Shown: positions 1-6,869 of the stretch, piece by piece
Layout of the letters: every line of letters begins with the position of its first letter
How positions within the stretch are numbered: the first letter of the stretch is position 1
Source of the DNA: an uncultured Clostridia bacterium
GTDB taxonomy: Bacteria > Bacillota > Clostridia > RGIG6154
Reading direction: 5' to 3'
NCBI GenBank assembly: GCA_934446135.1
Contig: CAKSDT010000083.1
Span: 1-7,637 of the forward strand
Length of the DNA stretch: 7,637 nt
The notes under the pieces: model-generated
What the model saw: only the letters and a program-made list of their open reading frames with translations
Database searches by the model: none
What the model was told of the DNA's origin: nothing
Translations under genes and position numbers: made by a program

Positions 1-2024
1 CCGATTTTATATTTTATATTGCCTGCAGAATTTGTCGCAGTAAGTGTACTGCTGTCAAAATTAAAATAATCATTTTTGATATCTTTATATCTAATAAGTC
101 CCTCAACAGTATTTTCAAGTTCAACAAAAATACCAAAGGATGTGACAGAAGATATTACACCGTTAAATTCATCCCCAATATAATCCCTCATAAACTCTGC
201 CTTTTTGATATCATCAACTGCTCTTTCCGCATCTTGTGCCTCTATTTCTTTTTCAGATGATTTGATTGCAGTCTTTTCAACAAAAGCACTCAATTGATCA
301 ACATCGAAACTCTTTCCTTCTAAAGTGTACTTTAAAATTCTGTGCACTGCAAGATCCGGATATCTTCTTATTGGAGATGTAAAATGGCAATAATATTTTG
401 CACTAAGTCCGAAATGTCCGTCATTTATGGGAGAATACTTTGCTTTCATAAATGTTCTCAGCAACATTGTAGAAAGTGCTTTTTCTTCCGGCTTACCTTT
501 AATATCCCGTAAAAAATCCGAAAACATTCCCGGGTACAAAATTTTATTGTTTTTAATATTATATCCGAGCGGAAGGATAATTTTTTTAAATTCTGACATT
601 TTTTCATCAGAGGGACACTCATGAATTCTGTAAACCGAAGGAATATCGCCCCAAAAGGTGTGCTCTGCTACAGTTTCATTACATATCAGCATAAATTCTT
701 CAATGATACGGTTAGCGATTGTATATTTTCTCGGATAAACATTTGATACTTTGCCATTTTCATCAAATTCAAACTCAGATTCCGGAAAATCAAAATCAAT
801 ACTTCCTCTTTCCGCCCTTTTCTTATTCAAAATTTCAGCAAGAATTTTCATATTTGCAAGCATTTCAACGATATCGGAATATTGGCTTTTTAACTCAGCA
901 TTTCCGTTTAATATTTCAGTCACATTATTATATGTCATCCTATAACTTGATTTTATGACACTTTTATTTATGCTATATGAAACCACTATTCCTTTTTTGT
1001 CAATTTCCATATCAACAGACAAAGCATACTTATTTTCGTTTGGATTAAGGGAGCAACAACCGTTTGATATTTTTTCAGGCAGCATAGGGACAACCCTGTC
1101 GGCAAAGTAAATACTTGTTCCTCTTTTAAGTGCTTCCTTATCAAGATAAGAATTTTCCTTAACATATTCACTTACATCAGCAATATGAACCCCAAGCAAA
1201 AAATTTCCGTTGTCTAAAATCTCAAGACTGACAGCATCGTCCAAATCCTTCGCGGAATCACCGTCAATTGTTATAATTAATTTCTCAGTATAGTCTTTTC
1301 TTCCATTAAAACTTATATTCATTTTTGAAACAGAATCTGCCTCATTTATAACAGATTTGGGAAAGTCCACCCTGATCCCTCTGGAACGGATTATTGACAT
1401 TACATCCACGCCGGGACTTTCAAAGTATCCAAGTACATCAACAATTTCACCGGCTGCACCCTTAAATTTATCGGGCCATTTTGTTATTTTTGCAACAACT
1501 ATCTCTCCGTCCCTCAGTCTTCTATTCTTGTTTTTTATATAAATGTCAAACCCTATTTTTTTATCAAAAGGAACAAGAAAAACAGTCCTTTTAGTAACTT
1601 GAAGTTTTCCGACAATAGTTTTATTTACTCTCTCTAGAACCTGGACAATTTCTCCCTCTCTTGACATATTCATTTTATTTCCGGTAATTTTAACCAGGAC
1701 TCTGTCATTATTTGCCGCAAAATTACGTTTATCAGGCGGGATAAAAACATCATTTTCTCTGTCATCGTCAACTCTTAAAAAACCATAGCCTTTAGACATA
1801 AGGCAAAAAGTTCCCGTTAAAAGATTTGAATTAACAGATAAAGAAGTGTAAACTCCATTCTTTTCTTTTGAGACATATCCCTCATATACAAGTTCATCAA
1901 GAATTTTGCCCAAATTTTTTGTGTCGTCTTCCGAAAGTTTGAGTTTTTCCTTAAAATCCAAAAATTTCATAGGAAAATAATTTTTATCATTTATTATTTC
2001 TAAAATAGTATTTTTTTCTAACAT
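1..2024 (-). CDS. rnr: Ribonuclease R (3'-5' exoribonuclease), C-terminus cut off by the window edge
   Basis: The reading frame is open for 674 codons from the ATG at 2024-2022 to the left edge, with no stop in the parts I translated codon by codon (1-1140). The start has an AGGAGA site at 2031-2036, six bases upstream. The predicted enzyme degrades structured RNA processively from the 3' end in the cytoplasm. Domains in order: a winged-helix-like N-terminus (about 1-62); cold-shock/OB domain 1 (about 65-113, with KGYGFLRVDD and DVFIP); OB domain 2 (about 130-200); the RNB catalytic domain (about 240-580); and an S1 domain starting near 617 (FNGVISSVTSFGIFVEL). The catalytic stretch IDGDSAKDLDDAV carries the Mg-binding aspartates D254, D260, D262 and D263. 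HIADVSEYV is at 280-288 and HFTSPIRRYPD at 547-557. The family usually runs to about 700-800 residues, so only the end of S1 and any basic tail are missing. An RNase II assignment is less likely because of the extra N-terminal domain and the neighbouring secG. In Firmicutes smpB often follows rnr, but that lies outside the window. Confidence 0.95.
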   Translation of the reverse strand, partial: MLEKNTILEIINDKNYFPMKFLDFKEKLKLSEDDTKNLGKILDELVYEGYVSKEKNGVYTSLSVNSNLLTGTFCLMSKGYGFLRVDDDRENDVFIPPDKRNFAANNDRVLVKITGNKMNMSREGEIVQVLERVNKTIVGKLQVTKRTVFLVPFDKKIGFDIYIKNKNRRLRDGEIVVAKITKWPDKFKGAAGEIVDVLGYFESPGVDVMSIIRSRGIRVDFPKSVINEADSVSKMNISFNGRKDYTEKLIITIDGDSAKDLDDAVSLEILDNGNFLLGVHIADVSEYVKENSYLDKEALKRGTSIYFADRVVPMLPEKISNGCCSLNPNENKYALSVDMEIDKKGIVVSYSINKSVIKSSYRMTYNNVTEILNGNAELKSQYSDIVEMLANMKILAEILNKKRAERGSIDFDFPESEFEFDENGKVSNVYPRKYTIANRIIEEFMLICNETVAEHTFWGDIPSVYRIHECPSDEKMSEFKKIILPLGYNIKNNKILYPGMFSDFLRDIKGKPEEKALSTMLLRTFMKAKYSPINDGHFGLSAKYYCHFTSPIRRYPDLAVHRILKYTLEGKSFDVDQLSAFVEKTAIKSSEKEIEAQDAERAVDDIKKAEFMRDYIGDEFNGVISSVTSFGIFVELENTVEGLIRYKDIKNDYFNFDSSTLTATNSAGNIKYKI

Positions 2025-2030
2025 AAACAC

Positions 2031-2036
2031 TCTCCT
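2031..2036 (-). promoter_or_regulatory. Ribosome binding site of rnr
   Basis: The minus strand reads AGGAGA, six bases before the ATG at 2024. It fixes the rnr start and shows that rnr is translated independently of secG. I could not find a convincing -35/-10 pair between the secG terminator and this site. Confidence 0.8.
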
Positions 2037-2057
2037 GTTACAAGTATGTGTTTTTTT

Positions 2058-2099
2058 GCATAAAATATAAAAGCAGACAAAGCCTTTGGCTTGTCTGCT
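2058..2099 (-). terminator. Rho-independent terminator after secG
   Basis: On the minus strand, AGCAGACAAGCC (2099-2088), a 3-base loop AAA, then GGCTTTGTCTGCT (2084-2072) form a 12-bp stem with one bulged base. It is followed by the T-rich run TTTATATTTTATG. The hairpin starts 15 bases after the secG stop and lies 47 bases before the rnr start. The T-run is interrupted by A residues, so termination is probably incomplete, leaving some read-through into rnr. The plus strand can form the same stem followed by AAATATTTTTT, but no plus-strand gene uses it. Confidence 0.82.
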
Positions 2100-2114
2100 A
2101 AATATTTTTTAGTT

Positions 2115-2351
2115 TTATTTCGACAAAACAATAGAAAGTGCCACAGAAAGAATGATGAATAACACAGCAACAACTGAAGTAACTTTTGACAAAATTCCAT
2201 CAATCGTTCTGCCTTTGTTCTTACCGAAGAATGTTTCGGCACCACCGGCAATAGCACCGGATATTCCCTGTGTTCTTCCTGACTGCATCAAAACAATTAC
2301 TATTAAAACCAAAGCAACTATAATATCGATGATAGTAAGAGCCGTTTTCAC
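2115..2351 (-). CDS. secG: Protein translocase subunit SecG
   Basis: A 78-residue protein that forms the small, non-essential subunit of the SecYEG protein-conducting channel in the cytoplasmic membrane. It contains two hydrophobic segments, about residues 4-22 (a run of I, V and L) and 56-77. They are joined by the family's conserved cytoplasmic loop, in which VLMQSGRTQG, GGAETFFGKNKGR and the following Thr-x-Asp are visible. The length matches Firmicute SecG (about 75-80). I chose the GTG at 2351-2349 as start because a perfect GGAGGT site ends seven bases before it. An in-frame ATG at 2408 would add 19 residues, but it overlaps the -35 box of the gene's own promoter and so would not be transcribed from it. 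The stop is TAA at 2117-2115. The gene has its own promoter upstream and an intrinsic terminator downstream. Confidence 0.93.
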   Translation of the reverse strand: MKTALTIIDIIVALVLIVIVLMQSGRTQGISGAIAGGAETFFGKNKGRTIDGILSKVTSVVAVLFIILSVALSIVLSK

Positions 2352-2358
2352 TATTAAC

Positions 2359-2364
2359 ACCTCC
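2359..2364 (-). promoter_or_regulatory. Ribosome binding site of secG
   Basis: The minus strand reads GGAGGT with a 7-base spacer (GTTAATA) before GTG at 2351. It decides the start: no comparable site precedes the in-frame ATG at 2408. Confidence 0.88.
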
Positions 2365-2379
2365 AAACCCAACAGAGAA

Positions 2380-2408
2380 ATTTTAACATATATTGTTCTG
2401 TTTGTCAA
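2380..2408 (-). promoter_or_regulatory. Sigma-A-type promoter of secG (with extended -10)
   Basis: The minus strand has a perfect -35 hexamer TTGACA (2408-2403), a 17-base spacer, and a -10 hexamer TAAAAT (2385-2380, five of six consensus positions). TG sits one base before the -10, giving an extended -10. The preceding 2433-2409 is almost pure A/T and may act as an UP element. Transcription would start near 2373, giving a leader of about 22 bases that holds little beyond the ribosome binding site. This is the best promoter in the window and implies strong, constitutive expression of secG, separate from dnaE. Confidence 0.85.
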
Positions 2409-2433
2409 CTGTTTTTTAATTTATATAACTTTA

Positions 2434-5400
2434 TTAGGTTCTGGTTATCCTTATATTTTCGGGTCCGAATTCTTCTTTTAGAGCATACATTAATGATGGA
2501 GTTACATTAACCCACAAATCCCTGTTTGCTACACAGGTTTTTTTGGTCTTCTCAAAATATAACAAAACCGGTACATTTCCTTTGGATTCTGTTAAAATTT
2601 TACTTATGCTATTAACCTTATCTTCATATTCCGGTTTAACCCTTATATATAATTTGTCCAAATACTTGCCATTGCTTATAGGAATAATCTTATCACATAT
2701 AATAGAAACTTTAACATCGTCTTTAACATTGATTTTACCCTCTATCACTGCAACCGAATCCTCTGACAAATTTCTGTCATTTTCAAAGTATATATTTGGA
2801 AACACAACAACCTCAACAGTACCGAATTTATCTTCCAAACTTATAAATGCCATAGTTTTATTATTTTTTGTTGTAATAAGTTTTACGGCACTTAAAATTC
2901 CTGCAATTTTGACACTGTCGCCGTCTTTGTAAGTTGAACCTGAATACGGTGTCAGCACATTTCTTACTGAAAGTGTATTTGCATTTACCATACTTTTGTA
3001 AAGTATTTTATATTTATCCAACGGATGTGCAGAAACCGAAATGCCCAACAATTCCTTTTCGAATCCGAGTTTCTCAGAAAGACTATACTCCGGTATGTCC
3101 GGCGGAACAACCCCTATATCATCCTGAGTATCATCATCGTCACCCCAAAACGAAACCTGATTTTGATTAACAATTCTATTAAACCTGACTGCATAGTCCA
3201 GAACCTGTTCATAAATTGCAAACAATCGCGATCTGTAAACACCAAATTCATCAAACGCACCGCATTTTATCAAACTTTCAACAGACTTTTTGTTAATGCC
3301 GGAAGAATAGCCCATTCGTGTGCAAAAATCTGTAAAAGATAGAAAGTCACCGTTTTTGTTTCTTTCTTCGATTATGTCAGATACAAAAGTCCTGCCAACA
3401 TTTTTTATTGCGGCAAGTCCAAACACAATCTTTCCGTCAAAAACCGAAAATTCTATGTTGCTTTTATTAACGGACGGCGGTAAAACTGAAATACCTGTCC
3501 TTCTGCAAAGTTCAATGTATTCTGCAACCTTATCAAGGTTGTCAAGAAAAGATGACATCAACGCCGCAAAAAATTCTTTGGGATAATAATATTTAAGGTA
3601 CGCAGTCCTGTATGCAACAACTGCATAAGAGGCAGCATGTGCCTTATTGAAGGCATAACTTGCAAAAGACATTATGCTGTCAATAATTTTTGTTGCCGTT
3701 TTCTCATCAATACCGTTTCTTGCAGCCCCGGGAATTATGATATTTCCATTTTCATCCTGTCTGCCATATAAAAATTCATTCTTGACCCTTTCCATTACAT
3801 CTGCTTTTTTCTTTGACATTGCACGGCGTACCTGATCGGCACCGCCCATAGAAAATCCTGCAAGTTTTCGTACAATCTCCATAACCTGTTCCTGGTATAC
3901 AATGCAACCGTATGTAACATTTAATATTGGCTCAAGCAATGGATGCAGGTAACTTACACTTTCAGGATTATTTTTGCATTTAATATATGTCGGAATTGAA
4001 TCCATAGGTCCGGGTCTGTAGAGTGCAATACCTGCTATTATATCTTCCAAAGATGTGGGCTTTAATTCACTCATAAACTTTCGCATACCGGGTTTTTCAA
4101 GTTGAAAAACACCAAGAGTGTCACCATTACCTATCATCTCATATACTTTTTCATCGGAATAATTAATATTTGAAAGATCAAAGCCATTTACCATATCTGC
4201 GGTATCTTTTATGACAGTCAGAGTTCTTAAACCTAAAAAATCCATTTTAAGGAGCCCAAGTTCTTCTAAAACAGTCATAGTATATTGGGTTGAAGTCAAC
4301 TCACCGTTTGTATATAAAGGCACATACTCACATACCGGATCACGAGTTATAACAACACCGGCAGCATGCGTTGAAACATTTCTTGGCATCCCTTCAACGG
4401 ATATAGCCGTATCAAACATCCGTCGTAAATTAGTATCGGAATTATATAATTTATGAATTTCCTTGTTTGATACTATTGCCTCTTTAACAGAAGCATTTTT
4501 ATCAAACGGTATTAACTTTGCAATTTCATCTGCGGTTGAATATGGAATTTCCAGAACTCTTGACACATCTCTTATAGAACCTTTTGCAGCCATTGTATCA
4601 AAATTTGCGATTTGTGAAACATGATCTGTACCATATTTTTCCGCCACATACTCTAAAACTTCATGTCTTCTTCTGTAACAAAAATCCATATCTATATCAG
4701 GCATACTCACACGCTCTGAATTTAAAAATCTTTCAAAATATAAAGAATATTCTATTGGATCAATGTCAGTTATATAAAGGCAATATGAAACAATACTGCC
4801 GGCAGCAGATCCCCTTCCCGGTCCAACGGGTATATCATTGTCACGGGCAAATTTTACTACATCCCATACTATTAAAAAGTAATCTACAAATCCCATATTC
4901 TTAATTACTTCAAGTTCGTGTTTAAGTCTGTCTGACGCTTCCTTATTATCACCATAACGATTTTTTAAACCCTTTTGACATAAATTAGTTAAAAGTTCAG
5001 TTGATGTCATGCCTTTAGGGGTTGGAAAACGAGGTAAAAATCTTTCATTAAACTCAAAGGTTAAATTACACTTGTCGGCAATCTCCTGTGTATTGTTAAT
5101 TGCATCCTTATTATTTGGAAATGCAAGTTCCATTTCAGATTCATCTTTTAAGTAAAATTCGTTTGTTTCGAATTTCATATGATCTTCACTGATTGTTTTT
5201 TTTGTCTGAATGCACATGAGTACTTCCTGGCTAAAAGCATCTTTTTTTTCAATATAATGAACATCATTTGTAACTACGGTTTTAAGTCCGAGTTCCTTTG
5301 CCAGTTGAATAAGTTTAAGATTAACCCTCTGCTGTTCAGGTATTCCATGGTTTTGAAGTTCTATATAAAAATCATCTTTACCGAATATATTAATATATTG

Positions 5401-5877
5401 TTTTGTTTTATTAACTGCATCGTCATACCGGTCTGCAGAAATAAGCCTTGGTATGTCACCCGCAAGACATGCAGATAAAGCAATCAGCCCTTTATGTCTT
5501 AAATTTAACTCTGTCAAGTCAATTCTTGGCTTATAGTAAAATCCGTCTGTATAAGAAATTGATACCAATTTGCACAAATTATTATATCCTTCTTTATCTT
5601 TACACAGTAATACTAAATGCCCATATTTTGCATCATTATCGCTATTTTTGTCATATAGTGATTTGGGAGCGGTGTATACCTCACAACCAATTATAGGTTT
5701 AATTCCGCTTTTTACGGCATATTTGTAAAATTCAATTGCACCAAACATATTACCATGATCGGTAATTGCAATCGAGTTTTGTCCTAATGCCTTTGCTTTG
5801 TCAACTACATTCTTAATTCTGCAGGCACCATCTAATAAACTGTATTCTGAATGAACATGTAAATGAACAAATGACAT
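2434..5877 (-). CDS. dnaE: DNA polymerase III subunit alpha (DnaE type)
   Basis: A 1147-residue C-family replicative polymerase that extends primers with dNTPs at the fork. In most Firmicutes it works beside PolC, which is not in this window. Domains in order: PHP domain (about 1-210), beginning HLHVHSEYSLLDG; palm with the GPGRGSAAGS motif (352-361), PDIDMDF (D394, D396) and KMDFLGL (D546), supplying the three catalytic aspartates; fingers; HhH region with GLAAIKNVG (820-828); a clamp-binding-like pentapeptide QVSFW (907-911) followed by an acidic run; an OB fold from 989; and a C-terminal domain ending near 1147. All nine PHP metal ligands known from active family members appear present: H7, H9, D16, H41, E66, H87, C137, D205 and H207. 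I place the start at the ATG at 5877-5875 because MSFVHLHVHS is the family's usual N-terminus. An upstream in-frame ATG at 5919 would add 14 basic residues inside whiA. The whiA stop lies one base upstream, so translation is probably coupled. The stop is TAA at 2436-2434, and I see no terminator after it. Confidence 0.97.
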   Translation of the reverse strand: MSFVHLHVHSEYSLLDGACRIKNVVDKAKALGQNSIAITDHGNMFGAIEFYKYAVKSGIKPIIGCEVYTAPKSLYDKNSDNDAKYGHLVLLCKDKEGYNNLCKLVSISYTDGFYYKPRIDLTELNLRHKGLIALSACLAGDIPRLISADRYDDAVNKTKQYINIFGKDDFYIELQNHGIPEQQRVNLKLIQLAKELGLKTVVTNDVHYIEKKDAFSQEVLMCIQTKKTISEDHMKFETNEFYLKDESEMELAFPNNKDAINNTQEIADKCNLTFEFNERFLPRFPTPKGMTSTELLTNLCQKGLKNRYGDNKEASDRLKHELEVIKNMGFVDYFLIVWDVVKFARDNDIPVGPGRGSAAGSIVSYCLYITDIDPIEYSLYFERFLNSERVSMPDIDMDFCYRRRHEVLEYVAEKYGTDHVSQIANFDTMAAKGSIRDVSRVLEIPYSTADEIAKLIPFDKNASVKEAIVSNKEIHKLYNSDTNLRRMFDTAISVEGMPRNVSTHAAGVVITRDPVCEYVPLYTNGELTSTQYTMTVLEELGLLKMDFLGLRTLTVIKDTADMVNGFDLSNINYSDEKVYEMIGNGDTLGVFQLEKPGMRKFMSELKPTSLEDIIAGIALYRPGPMDSIPTYIKCKNNPESVSYLHPLLEPILNVTYGCIVYQEQVMEIVRKLAGFSMGGADQVRRAMSKKKADVMERVKNEFLYGRQDENGNIIIPGAARNGIDEKTATKIIDSIMSFASYAFNKAHAASYAVVAYRTAYLKYYYPKEFFAALMSSFLDNLDKVAEYIELCRRTGISVLPPSVNKSNIEFSVFDGKIVFGLAAIKNVGRTFVSDIIEERNKNGDFLSFTDFCTRMGYSSGINKKSVESLIKCGAFDEFGVYRSRLFAIYEQVLDYAVRFNRIVNQNQVSFWGDDDDTQDDIGVVPPDIPEYSLSEKLGFEKELLGISVSAHPLDKYKILYKSMVNANTLSVRNVLTPYSGSTYKDGDSVKIAGILSAVKLITTKNNKTMAFISLEDKFGTVEVVVFPNIYFENDRNLSEDSVAVIEGKINVKDDVKVSIICDKIIPISNGKYLDKLYIRVKPEYEDKVNSISKILTESKGNVPVLLYFEKTKKTCVANRDLWVNVTPSLMYALKEEFGPENIRITRT

Positions 5878-5878
5878 A

Positions 5879-6817
5879 TTAATCTTCTTTCTTATCCGGA
5901 AGTCTATCCGCAATTTCAAGTATTTTTTTCAATCTGTGATTTACACCGGATTTTGATAATTCCACAGGTAATATCTTTCCAAGTTCTGTAAGAGTAAGGT
6001 CCGGATATTCACATCTTAAAACAGCAACATCACGCAAGTTTTCATCGATACTTTCAAGTCCTATAGTATTGACAATCTTATATATAGCGTCAATCTGTGC
6101 ATCAGCAGCCCTTTTAATCTTTTCTTTATTTGCAAACTCACAGTTAATTGCTCTGTTCATATTATTAGAAAACTCTTTAAGAACCTTAATGGAGTGAAAA
6201 TCAAGGAGGGGCTTGACGGAACCGATTCTCCCCAAAAAATCACAGATTTGCTCAGAGTTTTTTAAATAAATCACATAATTTGAATTCCTTATTATAATTT
6301 TAGGATTTAATTCGAAGTCAATCATAATGCTCTCTATATTTTTTATTGCTTTTCTATGCCCCGAAGAAATTTCCAAATGGTATCTTATGTCAGGCTTCGT
6401 ACAAGAACCGGAACTGCAAAAAGCACCCCTTAATACAGCAGATTTGCAACAATCATTTTGAATAAATGTGTCATCTATACCAAATGATATAAAATCACGC
6501 ATATCACGAGAATTTTTAATTAACTTAAAATACTCCAAAACACTAAAAACATCCTCGCCTTCAGCAATAATAACTTTATAAATATATCTGCTTTTTCTGG
6601 AAATTTGTTCCGAAACTGCATTAAACCCAAAACAGAATTTTGTTAAAAATAAAATTCTTTTAACCATAAAAGAAGCAGATGTTTTGACAATTAACTTATT
6701 ATTTTCGATATAACCGCCAAAACATATAATGCCAAGCAACTCCGCTGATGCACAACATTTGTCTTTAACTGCAAGTTTGCAAATTTCTCTCTTAATCTGA
6801 AGTGAAAAAGATGGCAT
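5879..6817 (-). CDS. whiA: DNA-binding regulator WhiA (YvcL family)
   Basis: A 312-residue protein. WhiA controls sporulation genes in Streptomyces; in Bacillus its homologue YvcL affects cell division and chromosome segregation. Its role here is inferred only from the family. The N-terminal part (about 1-220) is the degenerate LAGLIDADG-like domain, with the family's CC pair at C21-C22 and the LRGAF...YHLEI stretch in the middle. FCSSGSC replaces the usual AF-L-x-GG sequence in that motif, a mild oddity. YLKNSEQICDFLGRIG and the NMNRAINCE linker are also typical. The C-terminal HTH ends with ELSKSGVNHRLKKILEIA (about 286-303), the family's best-known signature. I chose the ATG at 6817 because GGAGGT at 6829-6824 gives a 6-base spacer. 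An in-frame GTG at 6823 abuts that site and cannot be the start. The stop is TAA at 5881-5879, one base before dnaE. In most Firmicutes whiA follows rapZ and yvcK/glmR; here yvcK is missing. Confidence 0.95.
   Translation of the reverse strand: MPSFSLQIKREICKLAVKDKCCASAELLGIICFGGYIENNKLIVKTSASFMVKRILFLTKFCFGFNAVSEQISRKSRYIYKVIIAEGEDVFSVLEYFKLIKNSRDMRDFISFGIDDTFIQNDCCKSAVLRGAFCSSGSCTKPDIRYHLEISSGHRKAIKNIESIMIDFELNPKIIIRNSNYVIYLKNSEQICDFLGRIGSVKPLLDFHSIKVLKEFSNNMNRAINCEFANKEKIKRAADAQIDAIYKIVNTIGLESIDENLRDVAVLRCEYPDLTLTELGKILPVELSKSGVNHRLKKILEIADRLPDKKED
5883..5890 (-). promoter_or_regulatory. Weak A-rich ribosome binding site of dnaE
   Basis: The minus strand reads AAAGAAGA, five bases before the dnaE ATG at 5877, inside the last codons of whiA. 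It lacks the GGAGG core seen at secG and whiA. Together with the 1-base gap to the whiA stop, this suggests that dnaE depends on ribosomes finishing whiA. Confidence 0.45.
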
Positions 6818-6823
6818 ATACAC

Positions 6824-6829
6824 ACCTCC
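6824..6829 (-). promoter_or_regulatory. Ribosome binding site of whiA
   Basis: The minus strand reads GGAGGT, six bases before the ATG at 6817. It rules out the in-frame GTG at 6823-6821, which directly touches it. Confidence 0.85.
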
Positions 6830-6838
6830 ATACTAAAA

Positions 6839-6863
6839 CAATGCACCGTTTACCGATGCATTG
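6839..6863 (-). other. Small hairpin between rapZ and whiA
   Basis: On the minus strand, CAATGCA (6863-6857) pairs with TGCATTG (6845-6839) in a perfect 7-bp stem. A mismatch and two further C-G pairs can close a 5-base loop. TTTTAGTATGG follows, running into the whiA ribosome binding site ten bases below the stem. The stem is short and AT-rich and has only four T residues after it. It could be a weak terminator or attenuator of rapZ read-through, an RNA stabiliser or a processing site. I cannot tell which. Confidence 0.45.
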
Positions 6864-6869
6864 AATAAT

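Noticed and set aside
986..1171. Minus-strand 61-codon open frame inside rnr
   Set aside because: It lies in another frame of the well-conserved RNase R catalytic domain and has no independent support.
2072..2099. The secG-rnr inverted repeat as a transposon end or recombination site
   Set aside because: Single copy in the window, 3-base loop, T-rich flank and position just after a stop codon all fit an intrinsic terminator.
2352..2408. A 19-codon extension of secG from the ATG at 2408
   Set aside because: This ATG overlaps the TTGACA box and lies upstream of the predicted transcription start. The GTG at 2351 has a perfect ribosome binding site at proper spacing and gives the normal SecG length.
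2152..2481. Plus-strand 109-codon open frame over secG and the secG promoter
   Set aside because: It is antisense to secG and its promoter, matches no family I recognise, and is explained as a shadow of the secG frame plus AT-rich spacer.
2543..5696. Several plus-strand open frames of 78-129 codons opposite dnaE
   Set aside because: All are antisense to a clearly conserved polymerase, and none shows a recognisable domain.
5878..5919. A 14-codon N-terminal extension of dnaE from the in-frame ATG at 5919
   Set aside because: It would overlap the end of whiA, has no ribosome binding site of note, and adds basic residues before the family's standard N-terminus MSFVHLHVHS.
6060..6817. WhiA as an active LAGLIDADG homing endonuclease or a mobile element
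   Set aside because: The WhiA family carries a degenerate form of this fold fused to a specific HTH. The SKSGVNHRL signature and the conserved neighbours identify it as the regulator.
6818..6823. GTG at 6823 as the whiA start
   Set aside because: It directly abuts the GGAGGT site, leaving no spacer. The ATG two codons later has a 6-base spacer.
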